A stretch of 64,000 nucleotides of DNA from Marthasterias glacialis (taxonomy: Eukaryota > Echinodermata > Asteroidea > Forcipulatida > Asteriidae), in assembly GCA_911728455.2 (NCBI GenBank), contig OU452224.1:7072501-7136500 (forward strand). The letters are read 5' to 3'. Position 1 is the first letter of the stretch. Each line of letters starts with the position of its first letter. The notes beneath the pieces were generated by a model that did not search any database, had not been told where the DNA came from, and was given only the letters and a program-made list of their open reading frames with translations. The translations under genes were made by a program, and so were the position numbers. Below, piece by piece: positions 22,814-34,392 of this stretch.

Positions 22814-23140
22814 CTCATAAAAAAGGACGACGTAACGAAAGTGTGACCGGCAAAAGGTCGTAAGCAAGTGCTTGTTTTTCAAGAAAACTGAGTGTGAAAG
22901 TTTAGTTTTTTTCTGCTATTTGTAAGTAGTTCAGGAAAGTTAAAATTCTGCATAGGAATGGAAAAACATTTCTTGTGTGTAATTCTAGCAACATCCTTAT
23001 GCAACAGTTATGCCCTATACTTTTTTGTTTTAAAAAGAGCCATGTTGTTGCTTGTGACCTTCTGCTGGGGCAAAACTTTGTAAGTTTTGTGCCCGGAAAA
23101 AAGGTCGTACAACCTTACGACCTTCTTCTTGGCACACCAC
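22814..23140 (+). repeat. GTGTGACCGGCAAAAGGTCG repeat, uninterrupted copy
   Basis: Shares AACGAAAGTGTGACCGGCAA, TTAAATTCTGCATrGGAATGG-like sequence, ATTCTAGCAACA, CTTCTGCTGGGGCAAA and TGTGCCCGGAAAAAAGGT with 56391-56881. A small hairpin, AAGGTCGTA with TACGACCTT, lies near its right end (23102-23124). It serves as the empty-site reference for the insertion at 56463. Confidence 0.75.
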
Positions 23141-23473
23141 TATTTATTATTATTTTTTTAAATTTACCACTTTTACTTTTTTTGTAAGTGCCCCTTAAAA
23201 GTCAAGAAGTGTCGGCAGTCCAATTTTGAACTATCTTTTGAACGTTACCGTAGCCGTACCAGGACGTATTACGGTTCACAGTGCTCCCTACATGGCCACC
23301 GTCTTTGCATTGGCGCCCAAAGATTGTTCTCACAAAGACAAATTGATTTGTACAGCCCTGGTGCATTTTTAGAATGACAGTCTTGGGGCAATACAACCTT
23401 TTTATTATAATCTATTTTCTCTCTTTTGTCAGATTTGCGATGATAAAAAAAATTGTTTCACTTTCGTTTCCAG

Positions 23474-23533
23474 GTTGGATATTTGCGACTCTGACCGAGA
23501 TTTTCCCGGTTTAGCGCTCGAGTTCATCCGATG
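23474..23533 (+). CDS. Candidate small internal exon (60 bp), unknown protein
   Basis: A good acceptor (TTTCACTTTCGTTTCCAG) and a donor (CCGATG, then GTAGGTC) enclose one open frame: one base, LDICDSDRDFPGLALEFIR, two bases. The other two frames contain stops. It is symmetric (needs two incoming bases, leaves two), and its outgoing phase fits the terminal exon at 28102. Confidence 0.45.
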
Positions 23534-24075
23534 GTAGGTCTTGCCCGTCAGTGCACTGCATCACGTTGTCAATAACTATTTTTCTTTCTTTTCATTTTCG
23601 AAGTGAAATGTCATAGATGCTTAAGTTGAAAACCTTCAGTGTATAATTGTGAAGTAGTAGAGTTACCGCAGCAGTCATATTTCTCTATTAGGAGCAGTTC
23701 TGCTTTTATAAGTCTAGCATGAGACCTGTCGTAGAAAACAGAATGGAGAAATGAAGAAATTTATTCGGTCCCAATCGGTAAACACGTTGCAGTGACTTCG
23801 GGCAACACAGAAACAAACACTCCGTTTACACATTCTTTTTAATAGGCTTAATATCTCTATTCGATTTTATCTAAACACGCTAAAAGGAAATTTAAACATG
23901 AATATTCCCGCCACGCGACCCATGAAACATCATTGATAGGCCTATCTATATGAATAGATAGTGTTATAGATTAGCCTGTAAAATCAGAGGAAATGTTGTC
24001 TGGTTGACGTACACAAGGAATGAGGACAGCGCCCGTTGACATTATTTTGGTATGGGGCCTACGGCAAACTGCGTT

Positions 24076-24249
24076 GTACGGAGCTCCTCCGGTGTCATAC
24101 CATCTATCAAGATACTGTGATTTATCTCGCCAAGACGACTTAACTGAAACGAAGAAGTTGACTTATGCCATTTAAGTTTCAGTAAGTCGTCTTGTTTTAG
24201 TTATATATATTTTATGGGTAGGTGATATGGCACTGTTGGAGCTCCGTAC
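24076..24249. mobile_element. GGAGCTC family element, copy B
   Basis: Perfect 12-bp ends GTACGGAGCTCC (24076-24087) and GGAGCTCCGTAC (24238-24249). The interior is a second hairpin: CAAGACGACTTAACTGAAAC pairs with GTTTCAGTAAGTCGTCTTG. Subterminal GGTGTCATACC/GGTGATATGGCA resembles the GTGCCAT of the other members. About 174 bp, no ORF. Confidence 0.75.
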
Positions 24250-24276
24250 TATTATCCAGCCATGTTATCATGTGTA

Positions 24277-24485
24277 CACTGCAAAAACCTGGGTGTAAAG
24301 TTGATTCTCTTTGCACCTTTAGGCCTATGTGATAACACCATAGAGCTATCATAGCTCTGTGGACAACACCGACATGGTGTTAAGTTATCCCCGTTGCTTT
24401 TATGTTGGCTAAAACTAACACCATGTCGGTGTTGTCACATTATAGATGCCAGGAGAATCAATTTAACACCCCGGTTTTTGGAGTG
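24277..24485. mobile_element. CACTGCAAAAAC palindromic MITE, copy 1
   Basis: Flanked by TA on both sides (24275-24276, 24486-24487), as expected for Tc1/mariner-type insertion. Ends CACTGCAAAAACCTGGGTGT and, reversed, CACTCCAAAAACCGGGGTGT. The arms run through TTGATTCTC and ACAACACCGACATGGTGTT. A short extra segment (CATAGAGCTATCATAGCTCTG) makes this copy longer than the others. Confidence 0.85.
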
Positions 24486-25367
24486 TATTTCTCACTATCT
24501 CAAGATGGGTCAGGCTGTTTCTTGCCAATTAATTATTTTCACTTAATGAGCGGCAAGTCAAAATTTTCATTCTCAACAATTTTTCCGCAGTGATAAGTTG
24601 CAGTGTTGATGACCAGCGAACATTTGTTTAGATTCAACATGCGCAGCTTTAAACTGCGTACTGAAAGCTGATAACTGAAAGTTGATAATTGTTGATAATT
24701 GTGCACTGACAGCAAGATTATTGTCTCATTATGGACCCGCATGCTTTTCGACCTTTGACCTTATGGGCGCATAACCAAATATGTGACGTCTTTGATAAGT
24801 CACATAATAACCTTTTAAAAAAGTCTTCCATGAAGACCTCTCCCTTTATCTTCCAAACCAGTCGATACTGGCATTGAACGATCTTTCCGACTGGGGCATT
24901 ACGTGCGTGTAGTTACGCCTTTATACCACCGGTAGTGCATCGCTGTAACCGAGTTGACAATCTTCTAAGAAGATCAAATCTAGTCTTATTTTAAATAAAC
25001 TAAGTACCATGTTGAATATTTTAGGCCTACTTAAAATTCCCTTTGCCGGAAACCGTAACAGTTTGGTCGGGAGGGTATCAATAAAAATCTGTGTTCTTAA
25101 TGTGTTTATTGGACCATGACAAACATCTTGTGGAGAAATTAATAGATGAATAGAAGTTTCTTGAAGAGCAACAGGAAAAACAGATCGGCTTTAATGAAGA
25201 AAATGCAAAGACAAGAACGTGAACTTCACATTGATGATCTCTCGTGAATAGCTTACCCGGCCTGGAACGGAGACCATGCTCGAACATTTATCATAATGTT
25301 GCACGATTGCAAATAGCGCAATCTCGATTCTTGATACAAAGGGATTCTATTATTCAACCTGCACTCG

Positions 25368-25671
25368 ACGGAGCTCTGGAAGTGCCATATGACTTGTTTA
25401 GATCAGGATGTCGACACCGTGATGGGAGAATGTCGACATCCAGAAAAAAATATATCAAGATGTCGTCATCCTGAGATAAATTATCTCGTATAAAGACGAT
25501 TTGTTTTCTTCTTTTCGTCAACCTGAGATAGGTCATCTCGGGAAGTCGATAACCCTCTTTCAAGTGCTTTAGTTTGAGAAGTCACCTTTTATTTGCTCGT
25601 AAGATGTCGTCATTCTGAGATGAATAACTCAGGATATCAACAAGTCGGATGGCACTTCCATGACTCCATAG
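25368..25671. mobile_element. GGAGCTCTGGAAGTG family element, copy C
   Basis: Left end ACGGAGCTCTGGAAGTGCCA; the right end, reversed, begins ATGGAGTCATGGAAGTGCCA. The interior has GATGTCGACA, AGATGTCGTCATCCTGAGAT and ATCTCGGGAAGTCGAT words resembling those of copy A at 19547. Confidence 0.75.
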
Positions 25672-25892
25672 TACCCTTCTGAGACTACATTACTCATATC
25701 TCCCTGAGTATTTTCCATGAGGCCAGGAAAAAACCTCTGGCGGGTTTGTATAGTCGCTGCTTTTCTTGTTGAAGTTTAAGGCCATTTGTCTGAGCCATAT
25801 GATACATTTACTTGTAGTTACTTGTTCAATTTTATGTTGGGTGCTTGTTTTTTGTTTTTGTCTCATGTAATGTGTGGATATGCTGAAATATA

Positions 25893-26060
25893 TACTGCAA
25901 AAAGTGGGTGTTAAATTGATTCTGTTTGTATTTATATATGACAACACCGACATGGTGTTAGTTATCCCCGTTGCTTTATCATTGGTAATATAAACACCAT
26001 GTCGGTGTTGTCACATATAGATACCAAGAGAATCAATTTAACACCCCAGTTTTTGCAGTG
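25893..26060. mobile_element. CACTGCAAAAAC palindromic MITE, copy 2
   Basis: Ends TACTGCAAAAAGTGGGTGTT and, reversed, CACTGCAAAAACTGGGGTGT, with flanking TA. It contains GACAACACCGACATGGTGTT and its inverted partner AACACCATGTCGGTGTTGTC, so nearly the whole 168 bp can fold on itself. Confidence 0.85.
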
Positions 26061-27085
26061 TACTAGAAACAACAATTAAGTTGAAGAATTAAAATAGTTC
26101 AACATTTCCTTCGAAACAATCGGGTGCAAGGTTTAGTTATTTCTTTTCAGTCTGTCTATTTTCCCCCTTTATTTTATACTAAACATTTAAATGAACGTTA
26201 TCTTATAGAGGTGTTTTTGTTCGAATTTCCTCACCATCAGTAAGCATATATGACGTATACAAACTGTAACCACAAGCAACTGTACTGCTTTCCTCGACAA
26301 ACATTAGCTCTTGTTTGCATGTATGTTAAAACAGAAATTTTAATGAATGTAACACGCAGTATACGAGGGGGAAACGACTTAAATTATTACGAAGCGTATA
26401 CAAAAAAGTAAAGATCGACGAATGGATTGAGATATGTTTCGTACACTTGCAACCTCTCATGATGTACCCTATTGTATATTACGGACTCGTGTTGTGTTGC
26501 TGTTGTGGTTCGTATATTCAAGCAATTACTTCACATTGTTGGGACGGACTGATGTGAAGTAAATTCTGATAACTAATTTGTTAAGTTTGACGTCAAATTA
26601 TTTCTTGGGATGACACTTCCCTCAATTACCTTTTCACAGAAAAAAAAACATCCTCCATTTTGTTCAGCACATCTGCGTGAATGGGAGAGAGGAGTTGTTT
26701 GTCTGGGGTTTCTGCTTGTCACGGTTGAGCTGGGTTCGACGTTCATTCTTACACCGGGTATACACACAAGACCAATGTGATGAATGACAGTGATAGCATT
26801 CGGCTAATTTAATATAGTAAATGACTAATGATATCACACAGCACATTTTAATCAGTCCGGTATAGCTATAAACGTCTTCTGTCCAGACTGCCCATGATGA
26901 ATCTCTTCTGCCCCCTCATCTGTCTTGTTAAGACAAGAGACAGAGACTCCCCCCTTTTCTCTTCAAGAAATTTTAATCATGGTAGAGATTATCAAGGAGA
27001 AGTGCGGTATTTGTCCTCAAACGAAGACGTTCATTCAAACTGTCTTCTTTCAAAAAGATACTACTCAAATAACCTGTAATAAATT

Positions 27086-27490
27086 CTTTGAGAATTAGGC
27101 AGAAGCATTGTCAAGGCAAAAGTATTACAATAGAAAAAAAAACAATCAAATAAACTACAGAGAAAAACAAATAACCCCATACTGCTGGTTTTTAATTGTT
27201 TTCTTACGTGTATGGGCTTTGTAATCAGAATTTAAGGACTGATACATCTCTTTCGATAAACACTACTTATAAGTAAACCTTTGAAAATTCCTTGAGAAAT
27301 AAACAGTAACATTGTCAAGGCAAAACTATCACAACAGAAAACAACAACAAACAATCAAATACAGAGAAAAACAAACGACGTCATACAACTGGTTTGTAAT
27401 TGTTTTGTGTGGCTTTGTGTACAGATTTTAAGGAAAGATACATCTCTTGAGAATTAGGCAGTAACGTTGTCAAGGCAAAACTATCACAAG
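27086..27490 (+). repeat. Imperfect tandem duplication, unit about 155-205 bp
   Basis: The word TTGAGAATTAGGCAG or its variant, followed by TTGTCAAGGCAAAA, recurs at 27086, 27291 and 27446. The intervening AATCAAATAnACTACAGAGAAAAACAAA and GGTTTnTAATTGTTTT blocks are duplicated once. Unit 2 lacks about 50 bp present in unit 1. Confidence 0.8.
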
Positions 27491-27728
27491 TGCTGCGTCG
27501 CCTCAAATGCGCACTACGCTGTATAATTACACACGGAGAAATTGTCTTCCAATGACGCAACCAAGATTATTATGATGATGACGTCAGGTGAATTTGGGTC
27601 AATAAAGGTTTGTACATACCTTGCGCACGTGACGTCACCAACCCCTTGCAATCATGTTTGTGATCACCAGCTTGTAGTTCAGTAGCTCGCAACTGTTGTA
27701 ACTATCCGTTGCGCTACACAAGATGCGG

Positions 27729-27902
27729 TATGGACCTTGTGCATTGACGTCATCACGCCGCCATCTTAGAGGCAAAGCGATGACGAAACAATGGAAAACG
27801 CGCAGAATGAACGCGCGGCGCGCAAGATCAGCCAATTAGCTATCTTCTATCCTCTAGCTGAGGGCGCCCTACTTAAATGACGTCATGTGCATAAGGTCTA
27901 TT
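27729..27902. mobile_element. TAGACCTTA/TGACGTCA MITE, copy 1
   Basis: Ends ATGGACCTTGTGCATTGACG and, reversed, AATAGACCTTATGCACATGA, each carrying TGACGTCA just inside the terminus. It contains CATCACGCCGCCATCTTAGA and GGGCGCCCTAC, shared with 56463-56640. CpG-rich, no ORF. Confidence 0.85.
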
Positions 27903-28101
27903 GAGCCAACTACTGCAATTATCTTCTGCGTTACGGTAAATAATGTGCGAAACGTTGCTGTGCGTCAATCTGAAACACATGTTGCTAAGTTTTGTGCAAT
28001 TTTACCACATACAATCTTTTTAAACTCAGCTTACGAAAATCTGCATTATGAAAGTAAGTAGCTTGGTATGGAAATTTATCAAGTGACGTAATGTTTTTCA
28101 G

Positions 28102-28261
28102 TTTTCGGGAACGATTACAAAATTCCCGCTCGAATCTGTTAAATGTTTACAATATTAATAAACATGAACCTCGTGGACTTTTCTTATGGAGAGGAGATCA
28201 CCCAAATGGCAAGGTTGAAAGCACGTGTGTGATCTGTGACAAAGTTGCACAAGATCTATAG
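28102..28261 (+). CDS. Candidate terminal exon, unknown protein
   Basis: The acceptor is GTAATGTTTTTCAG. The frame has one base, then 52 codons and TAG at 28259-28261. It includes NVYNINKHEPRG, LFLWRGDHPNGKVESTCVIC and ends DKVAQDL; a Cys-x-x-Cys pair is near the C-terminus. The incoming phase matches the exon at 23474-23533. An AATAAA-rich tract begins about 430 bp downstream (28694 on), which could supply poly(A) signals. No family is recognised. Confidence 0.45.
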
Positions 28262-28684
28262 CCATCAAGTACTACAATGTTCACGTAAAAAAAAAAACAA
28301 TCCCTTGGCCGACTCCATTGATTCCGTGAACGACTTTTGAAATCAGCGCGACCGCATTCTGTCAAAGAGCTCCTAAACGATATCTAAATGTTGTAATGAT
28401 TTAGCTCCAGTATGACGTGTCACGTCCCAATATCTAGGGGAGGGAGCTCAGTGTACTTCCGGAAACGTCTATCCCAAGCAAGCCAACCGCAGTCGACTGA
28501 TTGCTCTCCGTCTTTAAAGGGGTGTTGGGTGTTCACTGAGCACTCTACAAACTTCTCAAAACTATCCCCGAATAATGTAAAGTGAGCCAAAGTAAATTGA
28601 CATGCATAAAATGAATCCTAGAGCAGTTATATATGGAAATGAAAGAAATTGTAACAATCCCACACCAGATAAATACAATGCCCC

Positions 28685-29000
28685 CACCACAAAAAAAATA
28701 AATAATAATAATAATAATATAATGATAATAATAATAAACAAATAAACAAAAATAAAACAAAAATGACAAATAGATAAATGATAAGCATAAAACATACAAA
28801 ATACAAATAAAAAAAATTAAATAAAATACAAAAATTAAAAAAATAAAATTAATAATGAAAATAGTAAAATAAATAAATAATTAAACTAAATAAAAATAAA
28901 AATAAATACGTTATAATAATACACAAAATAGAACGAGTAAAATGATTGTAATGAGAATAATACGATTCATTAAAACAAATGAAAAGATAAAATACATTAA
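28685..29000 (+). repeat. A/T-rich low-complexity tract
   Basis: Runs of AAT, AAAT and AAAATAAAC units with scattered AATAAA, almost free of G and C on this strand. The minus-strand ORFs over it are shadows. Confidence 0.85.
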
Positions 29001-29370
29001 TTAATATAACAAAACAAGCGTGCACATTTTTAGCGGAACATCTGACTTCCTTTTTCTTCACTTTAAGTGCCATAGAAAACTGAAAAACACTAAAAAAAAA
29101 TTGCCTGTTTGATTTTTTCCTTGCTTTTTAAATTTAAAACTTGCATCCCTGATCAAATGAATATAACGTAAAATATTGCCCACAGGAACGAAATGTGGTA
29201 AATGTTATAATACGACGAAAAGTCAGTCTGCCTCAGTCTTAAGTCTTCTTTTGGAAGCCTGACTACCCGAAGTTCAAATTGAAATAAAATCGTGAGTAGT
29301 AAAACGCTTCGCCTTAAAACGTGTTTCAACGTAACCGTAAGAAATCATTGGCTCGGTTGAGAAACATATT

Positions 29371-29741
29371 TTAAAGGTAGAATGCAGGATTGGCATTTAT
29401 CGATTTGCTTTGTTATTAGTGTCAGTCTGAAATCTTACTGATTATAAAGTTCATACCAGTACGAATCTTCCATAGAAATATTTCTGTCTGAAATACTGTC
29501 GAGAAAATAGAATTTTGAAGACCCCGCCGTTAATTCTAATTTCCGTTATAACAATCGAAATTCAGGTCAATGTGTTTACAGGGTGAAAAGTGTGCACGGC
29601 TTTTCACTATTTCCTCCTGACTCAGACAACGGATTGAGCGCAAATTTTCACAGGTTTGTTTTGTTCATGTATATATTGAATCACACAAAGTAAGAACACT
29701 GCACTACCAGCTTTACCAATTCTGTGGTTTACCTTTAAAGT
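29371..29741. mobile_element. TTTAAAGGTAGAATGCAGGATTGG element, copy 1 (uninterrupted)
   Basis: Left end TTAAAGGTAGAATGCAGGAT; reverse complement of right end CTTTAAAGGTAAACCACAGA followed by ATTGGTAAAGC, so inverted termini. Internal CCATAGAAATATTTCTGTCTGAAATACTG, broken here as AAATATTTCTGTCTGAAATA, and AACAATCGAAATT recur in 53097-54202. Part recurs at 35088-35260 and faintly at 45000-45070. It serves as the empty-site reference for 53261-54052. Confidence 0.75.
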
Positions 29742-31940
29742 AGAAAAAAGTTTATGGTTTAGGCTGCTGATACTCTTTCGCACTAGTGGATGGGGAAAAT
29801 AATGCATGGATACCATTGAAATGGATACTCAGACGAAAGTCAATCTATGCCAATATCATACTAAAAGCATCGTGACAATGTGCTTCGAATGAAATAAGTC
29901 AGTCAGCGACACGATACTGCATCGGTCAGAGCTCCTTATTTTCATATTGTCAAATAAATCTCAATCTCAAAAAAATGCATGAGGAACATTCGTGCTGGTA
30001 ATTTTCCTCATATCCCTTTTTTTTTTTAAACTTAATACAGATTTGGTACTGTACTTTGCAAACCGCATTTTTATAGTAAGTTATTATTTAACACGGGGGC
30101 TTTGTAATGAACAACATGTACTTGTGAAAGGCAATTGTACATTCTATTTGGTTCAATATCCCCTATATGCAAGGGTCGTGGATTAAGACATTGCGATATC
30201 CGTTGCTGTACATGTATATTGCTCATTATACGTATTGGGCTTTCTTCACACGGGCAACCTGGTTACATTACATCTTAGAATGCAGGTCGTTGGTTCGATT
30301 CCCTCCGGGAGTCTGTTCCCCGATTGCAGTCTATTTTACCATTTCCCCATGATCTATATTATGATGTTTTATACAACAATCCAACAACAAAACGAAACAA
30401 ACCTGAACAACCTATTCAAATGAAAGTCATAGACTTTAATGTACCCCTGTTGTATGTTTTCCAAAGCACTCTTATTTGACGATTATTCGTAATGGCCTCC
30501 CACGGCCTCATGAGGGCAGCCATCTTTCAACTTCCCGGGAACTATGACGTCATTCCATCTCGGCCTTAACCAAACACAATTGAACTTGGTTCGCATCATA
30601 CGCTGAAAATGACGAACTTACCCCTAATGGATGCACCAATTAGTACAACCATGGGTATAGTACAAGCACTTGCCCCTTAGGTTGGAGAATGCATTAAATT
30701 TCTGTAGTTCATGAACTGCCGCTAATGCAGGCGGCAACCATTCTGTACAAATCGAAGAACCCTCACAAATATTTGTGCCGGCATTTTGCGGGATAAAAAG
30801 CTTATTTTTAACCTGGGCACGTATTTTTTCGTTGACTTGTCTTCGTATGCGACTTTGTCTTTGTATGCGATAAACTCGTGTGCTTTAAAAGTTGGCTGTG
30901 ATAATAATGTGCAGTTTTGTCTGAATGGCTTTCGTTTAAATGATTTCAGATTTGTGATTTGCAGACACATCGCTTTACTGCTCGTGCCACGGTGTTCAGG
31001 ATAGGGATTTTTCATGATATTCCCCACCATTTCTAGAGGGGGAAAAGAGCCGTCGTGAGTGGGCCACCACTACTCCTGGTGCCAGACTGATTGTTGCGTG
31101 TTTGTGATCGATTGTCTCTAATACCTACACATTTACGCGTTATAGACCGCATGGCCTCCAGCCTCGAGTCTAGTCATTGACTCATTGCACTAATGGGGTA
31201 TTAAAGTACAACCTTTAGTAGAGATTGTTCCTGCAAGCGCAACACTTAGTGTCCTTTAGCGGGCAGGATTTCTGGTAAATTGTACAAATATTGACTGTAG
31301 GTGCAAGTAAAGGAACATCAATCTAAGCTGTAATCGAATTCCCGCGTGCCTGCGTCTTTTATTGACTACCCATGAGGCTGCTTCAAGTGATGTACAGACC
31401 CATTTTGATTCAATAATTTGCCACAGGTACCAAAAGGCCTACGATGTGGATGGTATAGATGTCCACTTGTATGGGCTGTTGCTAAAAGCCAGTCATTTCG
31501 TGCATGACGTCAGACTTGTCACGAGTGCCCATTTTTTGTGGATTCCTAATTCGTTCAATATATTCAACGTTTATGATAATGTTTTTGTTACAGACACTTT
31601 ATTATAGCCCAGTTCACCTATAACCCGTTTCTAGAACTCTACAGCCCATGCTTGTGAATGATTGATTTATTTAGTAACAGAGTTGTAATGAGCTTGGTGT
31701 CGCTTAGTGGTGGATAGATGGTGTCTTTGCCATTTGGAAGGCCGGTAACATAAAACCATAGAGAAACTCACTCGATAATCGGCTGCCAAACTAAAGTTAA
31801 AGCTACATGCATTATAACAGTATTACATGCAATGGTAAACTGGTGGTATGGAGCAACTCAACCTCTCCCCGAAGGCTCACAGAAATACCTGTTTAGAGGT
31901 CAGTGTTAGTCACCATGCCTTTATCTAAATCAATAGACCT
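29742..31940. other. No convincing gene; one SINE inside
   Basis: AT-rich, unique-looking sequence. A 102-codon Lys/Arg-rich minus frame (30722-31030) and an 81-codon plus frame (31362-31607) look natural in composition, but neither has matching splice signals and phase. A T-rich stretch lies at 30019-30029. Confidence 0.35.
30238..30335 (+). mobile_element. tRNA-like SINE fragment
   Basis: Contains a near-perfect B box GGTTCGATTCC (30292-30302) preceded by GAATGCAGGTCGTT, as in a tRNA anticodon/variable region. The upstream GGGCAACCTGGTTACATT is a weak A-box match. A tRNA pseudogene is the alternative; the 5' half does not fold well. Confidence 0.5.
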
Positions 31941-31947
31941 CTTAAGC

Positions 31948-32136
31948 TCCATAGGCGTATGTGCCGGGGCGGGGGGAAGTTGCACGTCAAATTCGGGCAA
32001 AACAGAAAGAAAGAGGACAGAGAGACAAAAAGAAATACTTTTTAATAGAAGTTTGTACTTTTGCTTTTATTTGTGTACAATTTTAGGGAAATTGACCCCT
32101 CTGCCCCCTTAATCCAAAGATTCTCCATATGCATGG
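31948..32136. mobile_element. TAGGCGTATG family element, copy 2
   Basis: Starts CCATAGGCGTATGTGCCGGG, contains ATTCGGGCAAAACAG, TTTTAGGGAAATTGACCCCT and CTGCCCCCTTAA, and ends TCCATATGCATGG. Same organisation as 16244-16484 but without the G/C hairpin. It abuts the next element directly. Confidence 0.65.
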
Positions 32137-32418
32137 ACCTCTTGCACTGACGTCACACGCGGCTACTGTTTGTCCCAGCATGGCCTGTCCACCGTCTGCC
32201 ATTTTTGGAGACAAAAATCTGCGTAAAGACAGTATGGTGAGCATAGTATAAAATGTAAAAGTGCCCACTACGCAGTAAGGCCGTGTCCGAATTGGCAGCT
32301 GTGGCTACGTCCGGAGCTGCTGCTTTCGGACACGGCATAACACACAGGGAACCCGACTCCCAAAGTGGTGCAATCATGCAGGATTTGTGGTGATGGCGTT
32401 AGGTGAATTGGGTCTATA
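32135..32418 (-). mobile_element. TGACGTCA-end MITE carrying a nested element
   Basis: The left end has GCACTGACGTCACACGCGGC. The right end, read in reverse, TATAGACCCAATTCACCTAA and CACTTTGGGAGTCGGG, matches the left end of the copy at 55371. A 58-bp hairpin (32279-32336) interrupts it. It has no ORF of its own. Confidence 0.6.
32279..32336. mobile_element. GGCCGTGTCCGAA hairpin element, minimal copy, nested
   Basis: GGCCGTGTCCGAATTGGCAG at the left and TTTCGGACACGGC at the right fold together; the whole element is only 58 bp. Longer members are at 37875-38006, 55443-55583 and 58319-58710. Confidence 0.8.
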
Positions 32419-33479
32419 GCCAAACCGAGGCTGAACGGGAAAACAGTCTGGCCCCTTGGTGAGTAATAAGAACCAGGGTCAATAAACTGTTGCATAATAT
32501 GCATGAAACGTTACTTTATATATTACTGTTCGCATGAGCAACGTTTGTAAGCTCTATTATGCATAATGACCGTACGAGGCTCTACAGCAAACTCATGTAC
32601 ATTGTATCTATTACCGGTACTTCTACGCACGAGGTTCGTAGAAAAGCAATTATTTTCTCTAATTCGAAATAAGCGTTTGCAATTAACGAAGGCCAGTGTG
32701 TGTCACTGAGAAAAAAAACCGAGTCATAGCATGTTGATTTGAAATTCATGGCCGATACTCGATCGAAGGCCTATCTCTTTAATCAACCCCAACAAAGCGT
32801 CAGGTAATACTGTGCATTGATGGGGCGTCAAGTTTCCTATTTAAGTCTTAAAACAATGGATGCCGCATTCCTTTGAAATGACGCCAGTCATTATACAGAA
32901 ACAACAAATGCTTAGTATTCCCCGTTCATTTTTACAGATGACACTGATTGTCACATGCATTACTTCTTCATCATGGATGTTTACATCAAAGTATTCTCAC
33001 GATTGGTCATTTGAATGCTGCTGCATTTAATTGGATGAATCACAACCGGCACCTAGCATTCTGAGATGATATCTCCCCTAATTAAAGAAAATAAACAAAC
33101 TAACGCCCCAACAAACCAACCAACACAACATTAAGACGGTTGCATATTTTTCAAACATCAAAGATGATGATTGTTTTGATATTTTGTAAATCACTGTAGC
33201 CATTAAAGATATGATATAGAATTGGTATGGATTCAGTGGCGAAGAGTTTGTGCAAAAAATGACCCAGAGTAAGGCGCATTGATTCCAACGCACTCATTGA
33301 GGTGACCAGACTAATTTGGGCTGTTTGCAAGGGCAACCTCGGTCTCTTTCAAAACATTGTTTTTTTTGTGTTTTTTTTTTTTTTTATTAGAATGAAAAAG
33401 CCGGATCAAAGTACTTTGTTCTTGATGTCAGGAACGAAAAGATGCTTGTGGCTACCAGACTGTGATTACGTAGCAACTC

Positions 33480-33560
33480 TTCCGCGGAAACGCGGATTTC
33501 CGCGTTTTTGAAAAAAAAAATCCGCCGTTCATGAAAATCCGCGTTTAAAAAATAAATCCC
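33480..33560. repeat. Short inverted repeats around AAACGCGGA
   Basis: AAACGCGGATTTCCGCGTTT (33489-33508) is a perfect 9-bp inverted repeat with a TT centre. AAATCCGCGTTT recurs at about 33534 and ATCCCGC follows. The cluster sits in otherwise AT-rich DNA. Confidence 0.7.
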
Positions 33561-34270
33561 GCTGAATTAAAAATTACTTTAAAAAATACAACTACCACGC
33601 GAGTTAGAAAAACACATACAAGTCATGTACGTGATATCGACGGATAAAGTCTGGCTCCGCGGTAGTTTACATGTGCAAAGGCATTACACAGTCTAGACAC
33701 AGACACATTGCTCCTTGTACAGCATACATTCTTCAGAACATGTGCAGAGACTGGTTCCAGAGTTTTTCTCTTAATGCTTCACGTGTTGGGATGCGGCGGG
33801 AAACAGACGCCTTGAGACTACTATTTTCTGCAAAAAAGCATGCATCGTGCTGTGATGAAACATACTGTGTCAACTTGAAATAAAAAGGAAAGAAAATATA
33901 ATCATTGGTCGCAATGTGAGGCATAGATCTGAAGAAAACTGTCGATAAAAAGGCACAAAGAACACAATGGATAGAGATGGAATTGGTTGGAAAAGCAGGT
34001 TGGCGAAATTCCTGTTGCTGAAGTTCAAAACTTGACTGGCCAGTTTTGATTGGCAATGCGTGTTTGCTGTGTAAATTTAAGCATTGTCATTCTAATTGTA
34101 GTTACAATCATTGCTTGAATTAATATCAACAAACAATGGATCAGAAACAAAAATAAAATTCTTGGACGTTTGCGGCCTCCATAGCGGGCACATTAAACCA
34201 TGGTTAAACATCATATTGGCAGTTTGCATTTAGAAATGCGCACTGAAAATATTGGTTTGTCGAAAATTTT

Positions 34271-34272
<2 letters not shown>

Positions 34273-34303
<31 letters not shown>

Positions 34304-34312
34304 GGGGGGGGG
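34273..34312 (+). repeat. T30-G10 homopolymer pair
   Basis: Thirty T followed directly by ten G, just upstream of the inverted-repeat element at 34393. Run lengths in assemblies are often unreliable here. Confidence 0.9.
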
Positions 34313-34392
34313 TTTAATGAGTTGCATGTCTGTACATAGAATTTTCACTTTCTAATCAACCATAAATGATGGCGATATGACTATATATATCA

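Noticed and set aside
30238-30335. Functional tRNA gene
   Set aside because: The B box is near-consensus, but the 5' half does not form acceptor and D arms, so I call it a SINE fragment.
30722-31030. 102-codon basic minus ORF
   Set aside because: No splice support or known motif; length is within chance expectation for a 64-kb window.
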